From NCBI RefSeq assembly GCF_003144325.1, contig NZ_PENS01000014.1, forward strand, positions 1-64,000: a stretch of 64,000 nt of DNA, given 5' to 3'. Numbering within the stretch: the first letter of the stretch is position 1; the number at the start of each line of letters is the position of its first letter. Below, in pieces: positions 9,490-18,503 of the stretch. This DNA is from Proteus terrae (GTDB taxonomy: Bacteria; Pseudomonadota; Gammaproteobacteria; Enterobacterales; Enterobacteriaceae). A program made the position numbers and the translations under genes. Below the pieces are notes generated by a model. It did no database searches, was not told the DNA's origin, and saw nothing but the letters and a program-made list of their open reading frames with translations.

Positions 9490-9963
9490 TTACCTTGTTT
9501 TCTCAATTTCCTCTTTTAACGTTTGAACAATCACTTTTGCGGTGGCCTCTTTTTTAGCTTCAAAACCCGGTCTCATAAAAGGTTGAGCTGGCATCTTTGA
9601 AGTACCAAACTCGACGAACCACCAATAAAAAGGATCATTCGGGTTTAATGCGGCACTTTTTCCTGTCGCTTGTTTGAATGCAGTAATTTTTTTACCCGGT
9701 AAAGACTTTACCCAGATACGTGTTTTTGTTTGCCCGTTACGCTGTACTTTTGTTTTAGAGCGAATGTTACGTTTAATCGTCCCTTTGCGTCGATGTGGAA
9801 CATCTTCTTTCAAAATGGGTACGCGGTTCTTAATTTCCTTTTTTAATGTCGATGCCCCTGCATTCATTGCTTTGCGTGCGCTACGGTTTCTAACCTTGCG
9901 TGCAACTTCTTGCATTTTTCGTTGTATTTCAGACAATCCGCTGATTTTAATCTCACCCATCAT
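9490..9963 (-). CDS. HK97 gp10-like tail component
   Basis: 157 residues, strongly basic. It begins with the segment IQRKMQEVARKVRNRSARKAM and later has FVEFGTSKMPAQPFMRPG, which is a hallmark of the HK97-gp10 family. It works at the head-tail joint during tail completion. It overlaps the head closure gene upstream. Confidence 0.88.
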   Translation of the reverse strand: MMGEIKISGLSEIQRKMQEVARKVRNRSARKAMNAGASTLKKEIKNRVPILKEDVPHRRKGTIKRNIRSKTKVQRNGQTKTRIWVKSLPGKKITAFKQATGKSAALNPNDPFYWWFVEFGTSKMPAQPFMRPGFEAKKEATAKVIVQTLKEEIEKTR

Positions 9964-10282
9964 TAACTCCTTCCTTGCACATCAGTTGTAGCTCTCTGTG
10001 CTGTTCTTTCGGATCAATAATTGAGATGATATCGAACACTCTTTCACCATAAACGACACGCATTGACGTGTTTATTCCTGGCACGTAGCGAATAAGAATA
10101 CGTGTGCTGGCTTCACTTTGGACTTGCTGTGCCTGAAAGTATTCACGCCCCTGATAAGGTGCAATAGATGCGCGTACTTTTGGTAAGAAATCTTCCCAAA
10201 TTACTTCATTACCGCTAATGGCATCGGGCGCTAATGTCGGTTTTTGTATTTTAATGACATGCCGTAATTTTCCAGCTTGCAT
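9953..10282 (-). CDS. Head closure / head-tail adaptor protein
   Basis: 109 residues. MQAGKLRHVIKIQKPT at the start and the central RASIAPYQGREYFQAQQ followed by IRYVPGI are typical of SPP1 gp16-like head closure proteins. It seals the portal after packaging. It overlaps the next gene by a few codons. Confidence 0.85.
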   Translation of the reverse strand: MQAGKLRHVIKIQKPTLAPDAISGNEVIWEDFLPKVRASIAPYQGREYFQAQQVQSEASTRILIRYVPGINTSMRVVYGERVFDIISIIDPKEQHRELQLMCKEGVNDG

Positions 10283-10290
10283 ACAACCTC

Positions 10291-10617
10291 CTACACACCG
10301 TAAATTCGATAAGGTTGCAATAACGCTTCCATCGCAAAGGGTTGAGTTGAAAACGAGCGTCCTGAGATCACACCTTCGCGATTTTCATACCACTGCCCAA
10401 TCAGTAATAACATGGCAGCAGAAACATCATCTGTCAGTAATAGATGATCGGCATCTTCTTGGTATCCTTCCGATACTTCCTTTTCATAAAGCGTCCTGCG
10501 AGTGTAGTTCTCGACAAACTTCACTGCAGAGTTGGTATAAAGAGCGAGCAATTTATCATCATCCGTAAAATCAGGATCAATATTGCAATGTTGTTTTACT
10601 AATTCCAGAGAAAGCAT
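10291..10617 (-). CDS. Head-tail connector (HK97 gp6-like)
   Basis: 108 residues, helical, beginning MLSLELVKQHCNIDPDF, with the AMLLLIGQWYENRE segment found in gp6-like connectors. It forms a ring under the portal. Its start overlaps the stop of the upstream gene. Confidence 0.85.
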   Translation of the reverse strand: MLSLELVKQHCNIDPDFTDDDKLLALYTNSAVKFVENYTRRTLYEKEVSEGYQEDADHLLLTDDVSAAMLLLIGQWYENREGVISGRSFSTQPFAMEALLQPYRIYGV

Positions 10618-10811
10618 TATTTCTCCTTTTTAGCCTTGGTGTTTTTTTTAGGCTCAGGCTCAGGCTCAGGCTCAGGATGTACAACTTCCTTTTCTTTTGC
10701 ATAGCCTTTTTGAATTAACTCACGCCCATGTTGTTCTAAGGTTTCAATCTCTTTTCCCTCAGTAACAACGACACTGCCAAAGTAAATGGCACGTAATACG
10801 ATTAACTTCAT
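10617..10811 (-). CDS. Small phage protein with a Pro-Glu repeat
   Basis: About 64 residues from the ATG at 10811; a nine-codon longer frame would begin inside the terminator at 10822-10848, so the shorter start is preferred. The protein ends in a Pro-Glu dipeptide repeat (about four units) and a Lys-rich tail. It lies between capsid and connector genes, a common place for small head-associated or decoration proteins. No function can be assigned. Confidence 0.65.
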   Translation of the reverse strand: MKLIVLRAIYFGSVVVTEGKEIETLEQHGRELIQKGYAKEKEVVHPEPEPEPEPKKNTKAKKEK

Positions 10812-10821
10812 ATTGCCCCCC

Positions 10822-10848
10822 AAAGAAAAGGCGGTCATAAAGACCGCC
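10822..10848 (-). terminator. Hairpin terminator after the capsid gene
   Basis: Minus-strand stem GGCGGTC / GACCGCC with a 5-nt loop followed by TTTTCTTT, 17 bases beyond the capsid stop. It probably reduces expression of the genes below capsid relative to capsid itself. Confidence 0.75.
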
Positions 10849-10864
10849 CCATTCTCCCTATTGG

Positions 10865-12079
10865 TTATTCCCCTGATGTAGGTACGGTGAAGTCACCGTA
10901 AACAAAGGCTTCAGGACGTTTTACTGCTAACGCTAAACGCTCCTCGCAACGAATTGAGATCATGTTTTTCTCAAAATCGTCGGTGTTTTCAGTAGAAATC
11001 ACTACATTGGTTTCTTCACGATCGAATAACTGCGCACCCGCGTTAAATGCCCCTGTTAAGAATTTACCTTTAAACGCTGTTGATTCAGTAGCAACAACAG
11101 GCAGACCCCATAAAGTTGGACCAATTAATGCAGATGGGTTGGCCAGAATGTAACGCCCTAATGAGTCTTTGGTTAATTCAATTTTCGCCCAATCAATAAA
11201 ATGCAAAACATGCCCTGTGGCAGGTAGTCGAGCTAATTGAGCTTGTAGCATTGCCAGGCGTAAATCATCAATGCCGCTTTGCTTTTCGACACTAAATTCA
11301 GGTTTGTATTTAGAGGCTTGAGGAATGATGCCATGTAAATGAGCGCCAGAACCGTCACCAAACAAGATTTCTTGCTCTTCAACAAACTTCAAGCCATAAC
11401 GCATTTCAGCATCGACTAAAGACTGCAGCTGTGCAAAATCATCTAGGATTTGTTTAGATGCCTTGAACATATGAGCAATAGTGGTTACAGGTGTGATTTT
11501 GGTTGCAAACTCAATGTCACTGTAAGGCTTAGTGGTATTTTCTGGTACCACAGAAGCTTTATTCGTAAAGCCCGTCTGCTGAACCCAGAAAATAGCTGGT
11601 GAAGTAGTTTTGCCTGGTGCAATCAGATCACGGATAAATAAACGCTGTTTTGGCGCAACATCAATACCAGGTAAGCGCTGAGGTTCAACAACACCTTCAG
11701 CCACACCGGTTGAAGTTAATGCGGCTTGCACTGGAATAGAAATGCGTTTACTTGATTGAATACTAGAGTTAATTTCTTTCAGTACATCTGCAGAAATGAC
11801 TTGCTGGCCAATTGTTTTGGCTGCCTGAACCGCATTATTCAATGGCATTTGTGCGACATGTTGCTCTAATTCACCTAATGAAGCTTTGAGTGTTTTTTCA
11901 GATTCACGCAATGCATTCAGTTCGGTTGCCATCTTATCTACTGCAGCTTTAGTTTCAGTGCTTAAACTACCAACCTTTTGCGCTTCTTTTAAGGCTTCTT
12001 CGGCTTTAGCATTAAATTTGCCATTGGCTTCTTCAATTTTTGCCGATAGATTTTTTAATAATTCATTTGTATCAGACAT
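10865..12079 (-). CDS. Major capsid protein, HK97 family
   Basis: 404 residues. Residues 1 to about 110 are a charged coiled coil, the delta domain that acts as a built-in scaffold and is removed by the protease encoded just upstream. From about residue 120 the HK97 fold follows, with GVAEGVVEPQRLPGI at the domain start and GDFTVP near the end. It follows portal and protease in the standard order. Confidence 0.93.
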   Translation of the reverse strand: MSDTNELLKNLSAKIEEANGKFNAKAEEALKEAQKVGSLSTETKAAVDKMATELNALRESEKTLKASLGELEQHVAQMPLNNAVQAAKTIGQQVISADVLKEINSSIQSSKRISIPVQAALTSTGVAEGVVEPQRLPGIDVAPKQRLFIRDLIAPGKTTSPAIFWVQQTGFTNKASVVPENTTKPYSDIEFATKITPVTTIAHMFKASKQILDDFAQLQSLVDAEMRYGLKFVEEQEILFGDGSGAHLHGIIPQASKYKPEFSVEKQSGIDDLRLAMLQAQLARLPATGHVLHFIDWAKIELTKDSLGRYILANPSALIGPTLWGLPVVATESTAFKGKFLTGAFNAGAQLFDREETNVVISTENTDDFEKNMISIRCEERLALAVKRPEAFVYGDFTVPTSGE

Positions 12080-12090
12080 AATGTCTCCAA

Positions 12091-12942
12091 TTAGTTAGCT
12101 GTGGCAAAGGCATTTACCGCCTTTTCCAATTCAGAAAGAGTTTCAGGATTAATTTCAGAGGTAGCGCTTGGCGTACCATGAGGGTTGGAAGTAGCGCTCG
12201 GCATACTTCGTGTTAAAGCACTAATAAGTTTTCTACGCTCAGAGCGAGAGGTGTTCGCCTTAGCAAGTAACGCATCTAATTTACGAATGGCGGCTTGTGG
12301 GCTTTCATCACCATCATCAACGATATCTGCAGTAAGCAAATTATCAGCAAACCCTTTTTCAATCGCTTCGCTCGCACCAATATAGGTCTCGTCGTCCATC
12401 ATCTGACTCACGACTTCATTAGATTGCCCACTACGTGCCACATAGATATCTGCCATCGACGTATCAAAAGGGGCGAGATCATTAGCTAATTTTGCAAAGT
12501 CATGCCGATTACCCACACCGACAGCCCAACAGTTATGGATCATCAAAAAGGCACCTCGGCCCATTTGAACTACATCGCCAGCCATTGCAATAATGGACGC
12601 GGCTGAAGCAGCAATACCTAAAATATTGACGGTCACTTTTCCACTGTGAGAGCGAAGTAGGTTATAAATGGCTAACCCTTCAAACATATCGCCACCGGGG
12701 CTATTAATATTGACAACTACATCATTATTTCCAATGGCGCGAAGTGCGGCAGAAATACGTTTTGCAGTAACACCCTCTCCCCAATAATCCTCACCAATCA
12801 CATCTAATATCGAGATGGTGTTATCTGTACTTGATGCACGAATACTGCTATTCCATTTATCCAGTGCTTTGGATTTTAGCTCGTAACTAATCGATGCGCA
12901 GGGGCGATCCTCCAGCGCAACTGGCAAATGACTTTTTTTCAT
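12091..12942 (-). CDS. Head maturation protease, ClpP-like
   Basis: 283 residues. The ClpP fold is visible: INSPGGDMFEGLAIYN (oxyanion region), GIAASAASIIAMAGD with the catalytic Ser, and FLMIHNCWAVGVGN with the catalytic His. The C-terminal third is low-complexity and probably a linker. It cleaves the capsid delta domain during head maturation and lies between portal and capsid genes. Confidence 0.92.
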   Translation of the reverse strand: MKKSHLPVALEDRPCASISYELKSKALDKWNSSIRASSTDNTISILDVIGEDYWGEGVTAKRISAALRAIGNNDVVVNINSPGGDMFEGLAIYNLLRSHSGKVTVNILGIAASAASIIAMAGDVVQMGRGAFLMIHNCWAVGVGNRHDFAKLANDLAPFDTSMADIYVARSGQSNEVVSQMMDDETYIGASEAIEKGFADNLLTADIVDDGDESPQAAIRKLDALLAKANTSRSERRKLISALTRSMPSATSNPHGTPSATSEINPETLSELEKAVNAFATAN

Positions 12943-12946
12943 AAAT

Positions 12947-14272
12947 TTACTCCTCAGAGTGAGGTTGATTGGCTTGAGAGTGTGGGGCTACGGGATTGCC
13001 TTCAGGGAATAACCAGTTGGTGATCTGCGCTTTAAGTTTTTCAGCTTCATTGCTAGAAGCTTCTTGTCCAAGCTGATCAAGTGGCGTTAAATTAAGCTGA
13101 ACAGTGTAAATATCACCACCCTCAATCGGCGGTAAATTCTCTAACCGTCGAACATCATTTCGACTCATCCAGCCATTTTGTAATGCCGTTGTATAGTAAG
13201 CAGAACGCCCTGCACTGTCAGCCCGTAATAGACCTTCAACAGAGAATTCAGCATAATAATCGTCGTCATTATCAAGCAGGCATCGGTTGATTTCTTGTTC
13301 AATATTAACCAATAGAGGTCTAAGTGTGTTAGTGAGGAATTGCATATTCATCCCCTCTACACTCGATGCCCAACTACTTTGCTTATCAGCATGTCCAACC
13401 ATAAAGGGAGGAACTCGAAACCAACGGCAAATCTCCTCAATGCTGTATCCTCGACTTTGTAAAAGCTGAGCTGTTTCAGGATTCATTGTTACATTTTGAA
13501 AAGATAAATCTGCCTCAAGTATCATTACCTTCCCAGCATTTTTTGAGCCAGAAAAAGTCGTCAAATGTTTTCTTAAACGCTCTCTCTGTTCTGGCTTTAA
13601 TGCTGCTTTTGACGTAAGCAACCCACTGGTTTGTAACCCATTTTCGAAAACCTTTCCAGCAGCTTCATCCGTTGATAGTGCCGTGCCAATAACATCTCTC
13701 CCTACTTGAATGGGGATCATTCCACAAATACCATCCATACCAAACCCTCTGATATGCATTATATTTTTATCAGGAATAACTCTCTTGACTGATTTTGAAT
13801 CAGTGTAAGTATATTCTAATCGTCCATTATCTAAGCGCTTTACTATCATATTTTGCGGTAGTAATGGATTAAGGGAGACTAATTTAGAACCAATATATAA
13901 CTTCTCAATAAAGGCGTTTCCTCTTAAGCATAAGCTGGCAACGACCATTAACATAAATCGAGAAGGTGTCATTTCTGAATTTGGTCTTCGGCACAACACG
14001 GTGTAGGCAGGATGTTGTTTTGCTAGTTCACGAGAGCCATCTATATTTGTTTTATAGATTTTAAGCGGTAACGTTGAAATGGATTCACTAAGCAACCGAA
14101 CACAAGACCAAACAGCTGACAGCTGTAAGGCATTATCAGCCGTCACGGTCTTACCACTACTGCTCTTTCCTGACCACTCCCCCCAAAAAGTACCGTCCGC
14201 TAAACTAATAGGGATACCCATCCAATTGAGGATGGCGGACTTCACTCTCCCTGGTTTTTTTAATGTACCCAT
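12947..14272 (-). CDS. Portal protein, HK97 family
   Basis: 441 residues. ALQLSAVWSCVRLLSESISTLPLKIY near residue 50 and FRVPPFMVGHADKQSSWAS later are classical HK97 portal motifs. It forms the dodecameric DNA gate of the head. Its start overlaps or abuts the stop of the terminase large subunit gene. Confidence 0.93.
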   Translation of the reverse strand: MGTLKKPGRVKSAILNWMGIPISLADGTFWGEWSGKSSSGKTVTADNALQLSAVWSCVRLLSESISTLPLKIYKTNIDGSRELAKQHPAYTVLCRRPNSEMTPSRFMLMVVASLCLRGNAFIEKLYIGSKLVSLNPLLPQNMIVKRLDNGRLEYTYTDSKSVKRVIPDKNIMHIRGFGMDGICGMIPIQVGRDVIGTALSTDEAAGKVFENGLQTSGLLTSKAALKPEQRERLRKHLTTFSGSKNAGKVMILEADLSFQNVTMNPETAQLLQSRGYSIEEICRWFRVPPFMVGHADKQSSWASSVEGMNMQFLTNTLRPLLVNIEQEINRCLLDNDDDYYAEFSVEGLLRADSAGRSAYYTTALQNGWMSRNDVRRLENLPPIEGGDIYTVQLNLTPLDQLGQEASSNEAEKLKAQITNWLFPEGNPVAPHSQANQPHSEE

Positions 14273-16015
14273 CTAAATCCCCACTATAATTGGATCATCA
14301 AAGAACCCTTCAATATCTCCATCATCATCAACTCCACCTTCAGCAGTACCAATCGCCATTGCAGAGGCCACTACTCCATCAATTCGACCGGTACTTTTCT
14401 TTTTAGCAAAAATACGATTTTCTTTTTGATCTGCCTCTAAAACGGCAGAAGCTGCATTCCACCTCAAGCAAGGATTAGCATGAATAACGATATTTTCATC
14501 ATCTATGAGTTCTTCAAATAATTCGATTGAGTGAGGCATCCATAACCCTGAATCCTTAGCTTTGTAATACCCCTGCCCATGAGGAATGAGAGGCACTGTT
14601 ACTGAAGCCTCATCTAATTCAGGCTCGAGATATTTAATGCGATATTGGTCAAATCCAATTGCAAGTAAATTAACATGATGAGTTATTTCAGATAGACGCT
14701 CTGCAACAAATTCATATTTGACTGCTTTACCCGGTGTAGTATGAATAAACCCTTGCCTAACCCAAGCATCATAAGGAACCCTGTCAGTTTTAGCTCTTTC
14801 CAATAAAGTGTCTTTGGGTGTCCAAAATTCAACATATAGGTGTTTGATGCGAGGAAAATAAAGCGCGAGTGCAGTTAAATCTCGTGTTCCTGATAAGTCT
14901 AATCCGCCATAGCATTCTTCACCTTGTAGATCTTCCAAAGTAAAGAGTTTCTCTCGATTCATCCAAGTGTCACCATTGATCCACGGATTATCTGCATCTA
15001 CCCATTGGCAGAAGTTAAGACGACGAACAATGCTTTCTTTTGCTGGCATTCCTTGGGCTTGTGTGACTTGTTCACGTAAATAGCGATCCGTGAAGGTATA
15101 ACCTAGAGAAGGATTTGCTTTTCCCCAACACGATTCATCTTTAAACGGGTCGTCTCCTTCATCAAGAGAACAGATATAAGAAAAGAAACTGTCATCTTCA
15201 ATGGTGCTTTCAGCAACTTTTCGTCCGTATTCATGGTAGTCATAACACACGCTGGTTTTATCATGGCCACTGTTTGTGATCATGAATATCAGTGCTTGTC
15301 GCCTACCTTTTGTACCAGCACGCATCATTTCAACAGCAGTGTTATTTCGATGCTCATGAATTTCGTCGATAAGGGCGCAGTGTGGTCGAGGGCCTGATTG
15401 CCCATCATCAGAACTAATTGGCCTAAAGAATGAGCCTGTCTTTAAAAAAGCCAAATTCCACTCTTTGCCAGCACCGCCTGATTTAGTGATACGCTGACTA
15501 AGCGCAGGTGACTGATCAACCATTGCCACTGCATCACGAAACAAGATCATGGCTTGGTCTTTCTTTGTTGCTGCTGCATAAACTTCAGCACGAGGCTCAC
15601 CATCAGCGACTAAGCAATAAAGACCAACACCACCAGCTAATGGAGACTTGCCTGAGCCTTTTCCTGACTCAACATACGCCATGCGAAATCGACGTGTACC
15701 ATCTTCCATTTTCCACCCAAAGATGGAGCCGATGACAAAACATTGCCAAGGCAATAGGATAAATGGCTTCCCTTCATGCTCACCACCATTAAGCTTTAAC
15801 ACCTTTGCAAAGAATCCAATGGCTCGCTGTACAGCATCAACATCCCAGACTAAACCGCGCTTTTTAGCTTCATTTAGATCTTTGAGATGCCTTGCGCAAG
15901 AATTTCTGATATCAGGGCCAGCCAGTATCTTTCCACTATTAACGTCTTGAGCGTATTGAGTTGCAGGATCAACCGAAGTATTGGTTGAGTGGGTCTTCCT
16001 CTTCTTCTCCACCAT
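14273..16015 (-). CDS. Terminase large subunit
   Basis: 580 residues, usual size. Walker A-like ESGKGSGKSPLAGG lies near residue 115-128, Walker B-like CALIDEIHEH near residue 215, and the nuclease half has YGGLDLSGTRDLTAL and IGFDQYR. It cuts and pumps phage DNA. The reading frame starts within the end of the small subunit gene, with a 47-base overlap. Confidence 0.93.
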   Translation of the reverse strand: MVEKKRKTHSTNTSVDPATQYAQDVNSGKILAGPDIRNSCARHLKDLNEAKKRGLVWDVDAVQRAIGFFAKVLKLNGGEHEGKPFILLPWQCFVIGSIFGWKMEDGTRRFRMAYVESGKGSGKSPLAGGVGLYCLVADGEPRAEVYAAATKKDQAMILFRDAVAMVDQSPALSQRITKSGGAGKEWNLAFLKTGSFFRPISSDDGQSGPRPHCALIDEIHEHRNNTAVEMMRAGTKGRRQALIFMITNSGHDKTSVCYDYHEYGRKVAESTIEDDSFFSYICSLDEGDDPFKDESCWGKANPSLGYTFTDRYLREQVTQAQGMPAKESIVRRLNFCQWVDADNPWINGDTWMNREKLFTLEDLQGEECYGGLDLSGTRDLTALALYFPRIKHLYVEFWTPKDTLLERAKTDRVPYDAWVRQGFIHTTPGKAVKYEFVAERLSEITHHVNLLAIGFDQYRIKYLEPELDEASVTVPLIPHGQGYYKAKDSGLWMPHSIELFEELIDDENIVIHANPCLRWNAASAVLEADQKENRIFAKKKSTGRIDGVVASAMAIGTAEGGVDDDGDIEGFFDDPIIVGI

Positions 16016-16436
16016 CTACTTTCACCTTTGAGCGAGATGCTGGTGTTAAACCAAACTCGACTAAATAACTTTTAAAACGTCGATCCGCATCAGCCAGCAT
16101 GGCCACTGCAGGATTCGCTTTAATTAAAAAATCCCCTAATTGGGTTTTTGTTGTATATGTCCGACCTTCAATAGCAATGGTGTCTCGCAACTGAAGAATA
16201 TCGGCATAAATATCACACAACCTTTCTAGCGCAAATACGTCAGCAATGGTCAGAACGCCCATTCCATCCAACAATAGCGTTAACTTTACCCATGCCATTT
16301 TCCCCCAGTCCGTCAAATGTTCAGGTGGGCTTGGAATTTCACGTTTAGGTTGTGGTTCTTGATCGTTAAGTTTTCGTTTTCCCGGATTACCGGTGACCAC
16401 CTTCAAGTGGGTCGGTTTCGGGCGTCTTCCTGCCAT
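15969..16436 (-). CDS. Terminase small subunit, P27 family
   Basis: 155 residues. MAGRRPKPTHLKVVTGNPGKRKLN is the typical P27-family N-terminus, followed by a helical DNA-binding domain and an acidic tail. It recognises the packaging site and delivers DNA to TerL. Confidence 0.92.
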   Translation of the reverse strand: MAGRRPKPTHLKVVTGNPGKRKLNDQEPQPKREIPSPPEHLTDWGKMAWVKLTLLLDGMGVLTIADVFALERLCDIYADILQLRDTIAIEGRTYTTKTQLGDFLIKANPAVAMLADADRRFKSYLVEFGLTPASRSKVKVDGGEEEEDPLNQYFG

Positions 16437-16567
16437 CGGAACCTCCCAGAAAAAAACTTTTCATTTCGCGGTTGTGCACACAAATGACGGGGCTAGGTAA
16501 TCAGAGCAAAAATGTTTGAACTTTTACCCCACCCCCACCGTTATAATTACAATTGGTATTACTTTAC
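16437..16567 (-). other. Intergenic block before terS; likely cos region
   Basis: 131 bases without a gene, between terS and a small gene, with G/C-rich tracts (for example CGCGGTTGTGCACACAAATGACG around 16471-16492 and a C-rich stretch at 16533-16545). In HNH-equipped P27-type phages cos lies next to terS. This is a positional inference; no overhang can be read. Confidence 0.35.
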
Positions 16568-16777
16568 TTATTCCAGATGAACGTCAGGCGCATCACTGAA
16601 CATGGACGGTTTGCATTTAAATGTAACTGTTACTGAATTATTAACATCTAATGGTGTTGAATTAATAAATAGCTTTTCTTGATGCGCTAACAATTCCCCG
16701 TCAACACTGAGTCCATAACCAATATGAACGCCATTCTTTATTAACTTAGATAATTTAACTTGCTTACTCATTATCAT
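16568..16777 (-). CDS. Small phage protein of unknown function
   Basis: 69 residues, start ATG at 16777 preceded by GAGG. Beta-rich, with SVTVTFKCKP in the second half. It lies between the packaging genes and a 135-residue unknown. No family recognised. Confidence 0.55.
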   Translation of the reverse strand: MIMSKQVKLSKLIKNGVHIGYGLSVDGELLAHQEKLFINSTPLDVNNSVTVTFKCKPSMFSDAPDVHLE

Positions 16778-16810
16778 ATTTTCCTCTATGCTTGATAAGC
16801 TGGGCTTAAA

Positions 16811-17218
16811 CTACAAAATTCTCATACTCTGAGGCTCGGGCTTCATTGATTCGCTTTCGCCTTCAGCAAGCCATGTTTCTGTTCGTTTAATCCCACCAAA
16901 ATACATTCTTGATGGATTCAAGAAGTTAGATACCATATCAACCGCGATACGAATGCGTTGCGAGGTATTTAATGCGAACCCTCTAGGATCGTAATCACGT
17001 CCCCAATGATGAAGCTGATCTATACGGAACAAGATATTATCGGTATCAACATATAACATTCTCAAGAACCACTCAGGCGCTTGTTCTTTTTGCGCCTTGA
17101 TGAGAGCACACTTAAGTCGTCTTAGCTGAGGACATGCCTTAATGTTATCTGCGTAAGCTTTTGCAAATAGTGTTGCCTGGTCTTTATTTTGAGCTTCAGG
17201 TAAGTCAAGTAATGTCAC
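16811..17218 (-). CDS. Phage protein of unknown function
   Basis: 135 residues, helical, with a central stretch rich in Arg and aromatic residues (IDQLHHWGRDYDPRGFAL). Located between HNH nuclease and the packaging genes. No family recognised. Confidence 0.6.
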   Translation of the reverse strand: MTLLDLPEAQNKDQATLFAKAYADNIKACPQLRRLKCALIKAQKEQAPEWFLRMLYVDTDNILFRIDQLHHWGRDYDPRGFALNTSQRIRIAVDMVSNFLNPSRMYFGGIKRTETWLAEGESESMKPEPQSMRIL

Positions 17219-17265
17219 TGTAATCTCTCCTTAGTGTTGTTATGAATTACTCAGTGATTGCTGTG

Positions 17266-17604
17266 TTACTTATTCCAGTGAGAGTTAGGATCAAGAGGAA
17301 TGCCATCCGCATTACAACCAACAACCTTGCCACTCTTTTCCATTCGCTGTTTTGTTGAGTTATGATGCAGTTCGCATAAGCTTTGGAAGTTATTTTTATC
17401 CCAGAATAAGGCTTGTGCTTTTGTGATAAGGCTCTTATCGCCAGATTGAATTGCATCTCTAAGTCGATGCGGAATAATGTGGTCAACAACAGTAGCTGCA
17501 GTAATACGGCCTTGCTCTTGGCACATAACACAGAGCGGGTTCTCATTAAGAAAAGCTAACCTCACCTTTGCCCATCGACCACCATAGACATTGCGTTTTT
17601 TCAT
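17266..17604 (-). CDS. HNH endonuclease of the packaging module
   Basis: 112 residues. The fold is clear: a CVMC pair, DHIIPH (catalytic His and its partner), then NNFQSLCELHHNSTKQ, which supplies the N and H residues and the second Cys. Such HNH proteins next to terminase genes are needed for cos cleavage in HK97-like phages. Confidence 0.9.
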   Translation of the reverse strand: MKKRNVYGGRWAKVRLAFLNENPLCVMCQEQGRITAATVVDHIIPHRLRDAIQSGDKSLITKAQALFWDKNNFQSLCELHHNSTKQRMEKSGKVVGCNADGIPLDPNSHWNK

Positions 17605-17641
17605 TTTTTATCTCTGACTGCACCATGTTCGATTAATAGCA

Positions 17642-17974
17642 TCAGACCATGCCTGTTGATCTGCCTGTCATTAATCTAATGAGTTCAGCTATATCATTAT
17701 CTTGTCGATCCGCTCGCATACGTAAATCTGCTAGTTGAGCATTAACGCTCTGCTCTGACTTATTACTGACAAGTAAACCTTTGAACTCAGCCGAATTAAT
17801 AAAGGCATCTTTAATAAAAAACTCTCCTGCGGATTGAATGAAGAAAGGTGGAGTTGATTTAGGTTTCACTCCTACATCTTGCATCAGTTGTTTAATGCGA
17901 GTGAGTTGTTCTTCTAACTTATCTAACTCACTTGTATCTACTGAGACTTTTAATTGAATAGTATTATCTGACAT
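17642..17974 (-). CDS. Phage protein of unknown function, coiled coil
   Basis: 110 residues from the ATG at 17974, which has GGAG seven bases upstream; the longer frame lacks such a site. A coiled coil spans about residues 12-33 (TSELDKLEEQLTRIKQLM). It lies between lysis and packaging genes. No family recognised. Confidence 0.55.
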   Translation of the reverse strand: MSDNTIQLKVSVDTSELDKLEEQLTRIKQLMQDVGVKPKSTPPFFIQSAGEFFIKDAFINSAEFKGLLVSNKSEQSVNAQLADLRMRADRQDNDIAELIRLMTGRSTGMV

Positions 17975-18166
17975 ATCTATCTCCAATAAAAAAGCCATCA
18001 GTGATTAACTAATGGCTATCTATGTTCTTTTCCTTATCTTGTTAACACTGTCATAAAATTTGAATTAATTACTTAAAAATCAATTAGTTTAATGACCCTC
18101 ACTATTAAGTACCAGTATAGAAGTAATTAATCGTTCTGACATTTAAAACAACATAAGGAGATATTT

Positions 18167-18286
18167 ATGGTTCGTACATTTGAAATATTATTGAAAACCA
18201 TTTTAGCAACAATCGCATATTTACTATTACGTAAAAGTTCGCCAGAGCACGCCATAGCTTTCGCTGTCGCTATCCTTAATTCTTAA
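18167..18286 (+). CDS. 39-residue membrane peptide on the opposite strand
   Basis: ATG at 18167 has a strong AAGGAG seven bases upstream; the frame ends with TAA at 18284-18286. The peptide is hydrophobic in the middle (ILLKTILATIAYLLL) with Arg and Lys at the ends, so a single membrane span is likely. It is the only plus-strand gene in the late region and overlaps the 3' end of the converging gene by 11 bases. It may be expressed from the lysogen. Confidence 0.5.
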   Translation: MVRTFEILLKTILATIAYLLLRKSSPEHAIAFAVAILNS

Positions 18287-18503
18287 TTTTCTTACCTAAT
18301 CTTATAACCCATTCCTCATATGGCGTTAGTGAGCTAATCACCTCAGCTAAATCTAATAACCAATCAGGCCACCAATTACGAACTGCAACCCTGCATTCTC
18401 CGTAAGCATCACCAACATAAATTGGCACTATTCCCATAAATAATGCGTAATGATCGTAATCTCGCGTTATTTGCTCTTTAGTGAGTCGTTTGAATACTGC
18501 CAT
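18276..18503 (-). CDS. Small protein after Rz
   Basis: 75 residues from the ATG at 18503, which overlaps the Rz stop as TAATG. It contains several Trp (RNWWPDWLLDLAEV). Coupled to the lysis cassette, but I see no family. It could be a lysis accessory. Confidence 0.55.
   Translation of the reverse strand: MAVFKRLTKEQITRDYDHYALFMGIVPIYVGDAYGECRVAVRNWWPDWLLDLAEVISSLTPYEEWVIRLGKKIKN

Noticed and set aside
10640-10675. Short tandem repeat as a regulatory or CRISPR-like element
   Set aside because: It encodes the Pro-Glu repeat of a small phage protein; no spacers or hairpins are present. I saw no CRISPR array anywhere in the window.
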